From an uncultured Oscillospiraceae bacterium (lineage in GTDB: Bacteria; Bacillota; Clostridia; Oscillospirales; Oscillospiraceae), in contig CAAELC010000136.1 of NCBI GenBank assembly GCA_900756715.1, positions 1 through 5,122 of the forward strand: a DNA stretch of 5,122 nucleotides, in the 5' to 3' direction. The position numbers and the translations under genes are program-made. Shown in pieces: positions 4,907-5,122 of the stretch. The notes beneath the pieces were generated by a model. It made no database searches. It saw nothing but the letters and a program-made list of their open reading frames with translations, and was not told the origin of the DNA. Positions within the stretch are counted from its first letter, which is position 1, and the number at the start of each line of letters is the position of its first letter.

Positions 4907-5122
4907 ATTATGATATTTTGGGGCGGGTTTGTGGTCGCCTGGCGGGGGGGAGGGGCCTTTTGCAAGGCTTTGGGAGCACGCCTACCTGGCGGGGGGATAG
5001 TTTGTAGTCGCCTATCGGCGTCGCGGAGTCACCGCAAGGTGACGGTCTGTACGCCTCGCCGGTGGGGCCCTACTTTTGTTCGTGCAAAAGTAGGCAAAAC
5101 ACGGTCAAGGGGGACAGATTCC
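4907..5122 (+). repeat. Modular hairpin repeat, double-unit copy R6, running off the window
   Basis: It begins at an ATTATGAT box (4907-4914). Unit one has GTGGTCGCCTGGCGG (4931-4945), a GCCTT-ttgc-AAGGC hairpin, GCACGCC and GGCGGGGGGATAG. Unit two has GTAGTCGCC and GGCGTCGCG boxes, a perfect GTCACC-gcaa-GGTGAC hairpin (5028-5043), GTACGCCTCGCCGGTGGGG, then hairpin 1 (perfect 10-bp stem, 5069-5078 with 5085-5094). CAAAAC follows, then the apparent start of hairpin 2. This is the same plan as R2 in opposite orientation, and it would continue beyond base 5122. Confidence 0.75.

Noticed and set aside
4576..4965. 129-residue minus-strand frame upstream of the DAHP synthase gene
   Set aside because: It starts at TTG inside repeat R6. 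The internal ATG at 4851 has no ribosome binding site, and no family is recognisable. It spans the inverted repeats and the candidate promoter.

Overview
The window holds a shikimate/chorismate pathway cluster of three genes, all on the minus strand. In transcription order they are a DAHP synthase (3703-4545), EPSP synthase aroA (2310-3554) and chorismate synthase aroC (127-1218). They encode the first, sixth and seventh steps of the route to chorismate; steps two to five are not in the window.

The source is most likely a GC-rich member of the Bacillota, class Clostridia, close to Oscillospirales/Ruminococcaceae. The reasons are strong AGGAG-type ribosome binding sites, an AroC and AroA with clostridial motif variants, GC-rich genes beside AT-rich leaders, and dense GC-rich hairpin repeats between genes. 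This is an inference; no taxonomic marker gene is present.

Layout, left to right: a probable aroC terminator (28-50); aroC; a 1.09 kb stretch without a gene (1219-2309) built largely of structured repeats; aroA, whose stop codon lies inside a repeat hairpin; a 148 bp gap holding two palindromes and another repeat copy; the DAHP synthase; a 361 bp AT-richer leader with a possible promoter (4546-4906); and a double-unit repeat copy running off the right edge.

The non-coding part is the most unusual. One modular repeat family occurs in every gap between or around the genes, in both orientations. Copies share flanking boxes, but several of their hairpins differ in sequence while keeping position and pairing. 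Two copies face each other at 1468-1711 and 1895-2110 and form a long imperfect inverted repeat. A double-unit version brackets aroA plus the DAHP synthase in inverted orientation (2046-2187 and 4927-5068). No transposase, tRNA, rRNA, CRISPR array or defence gene is visible.
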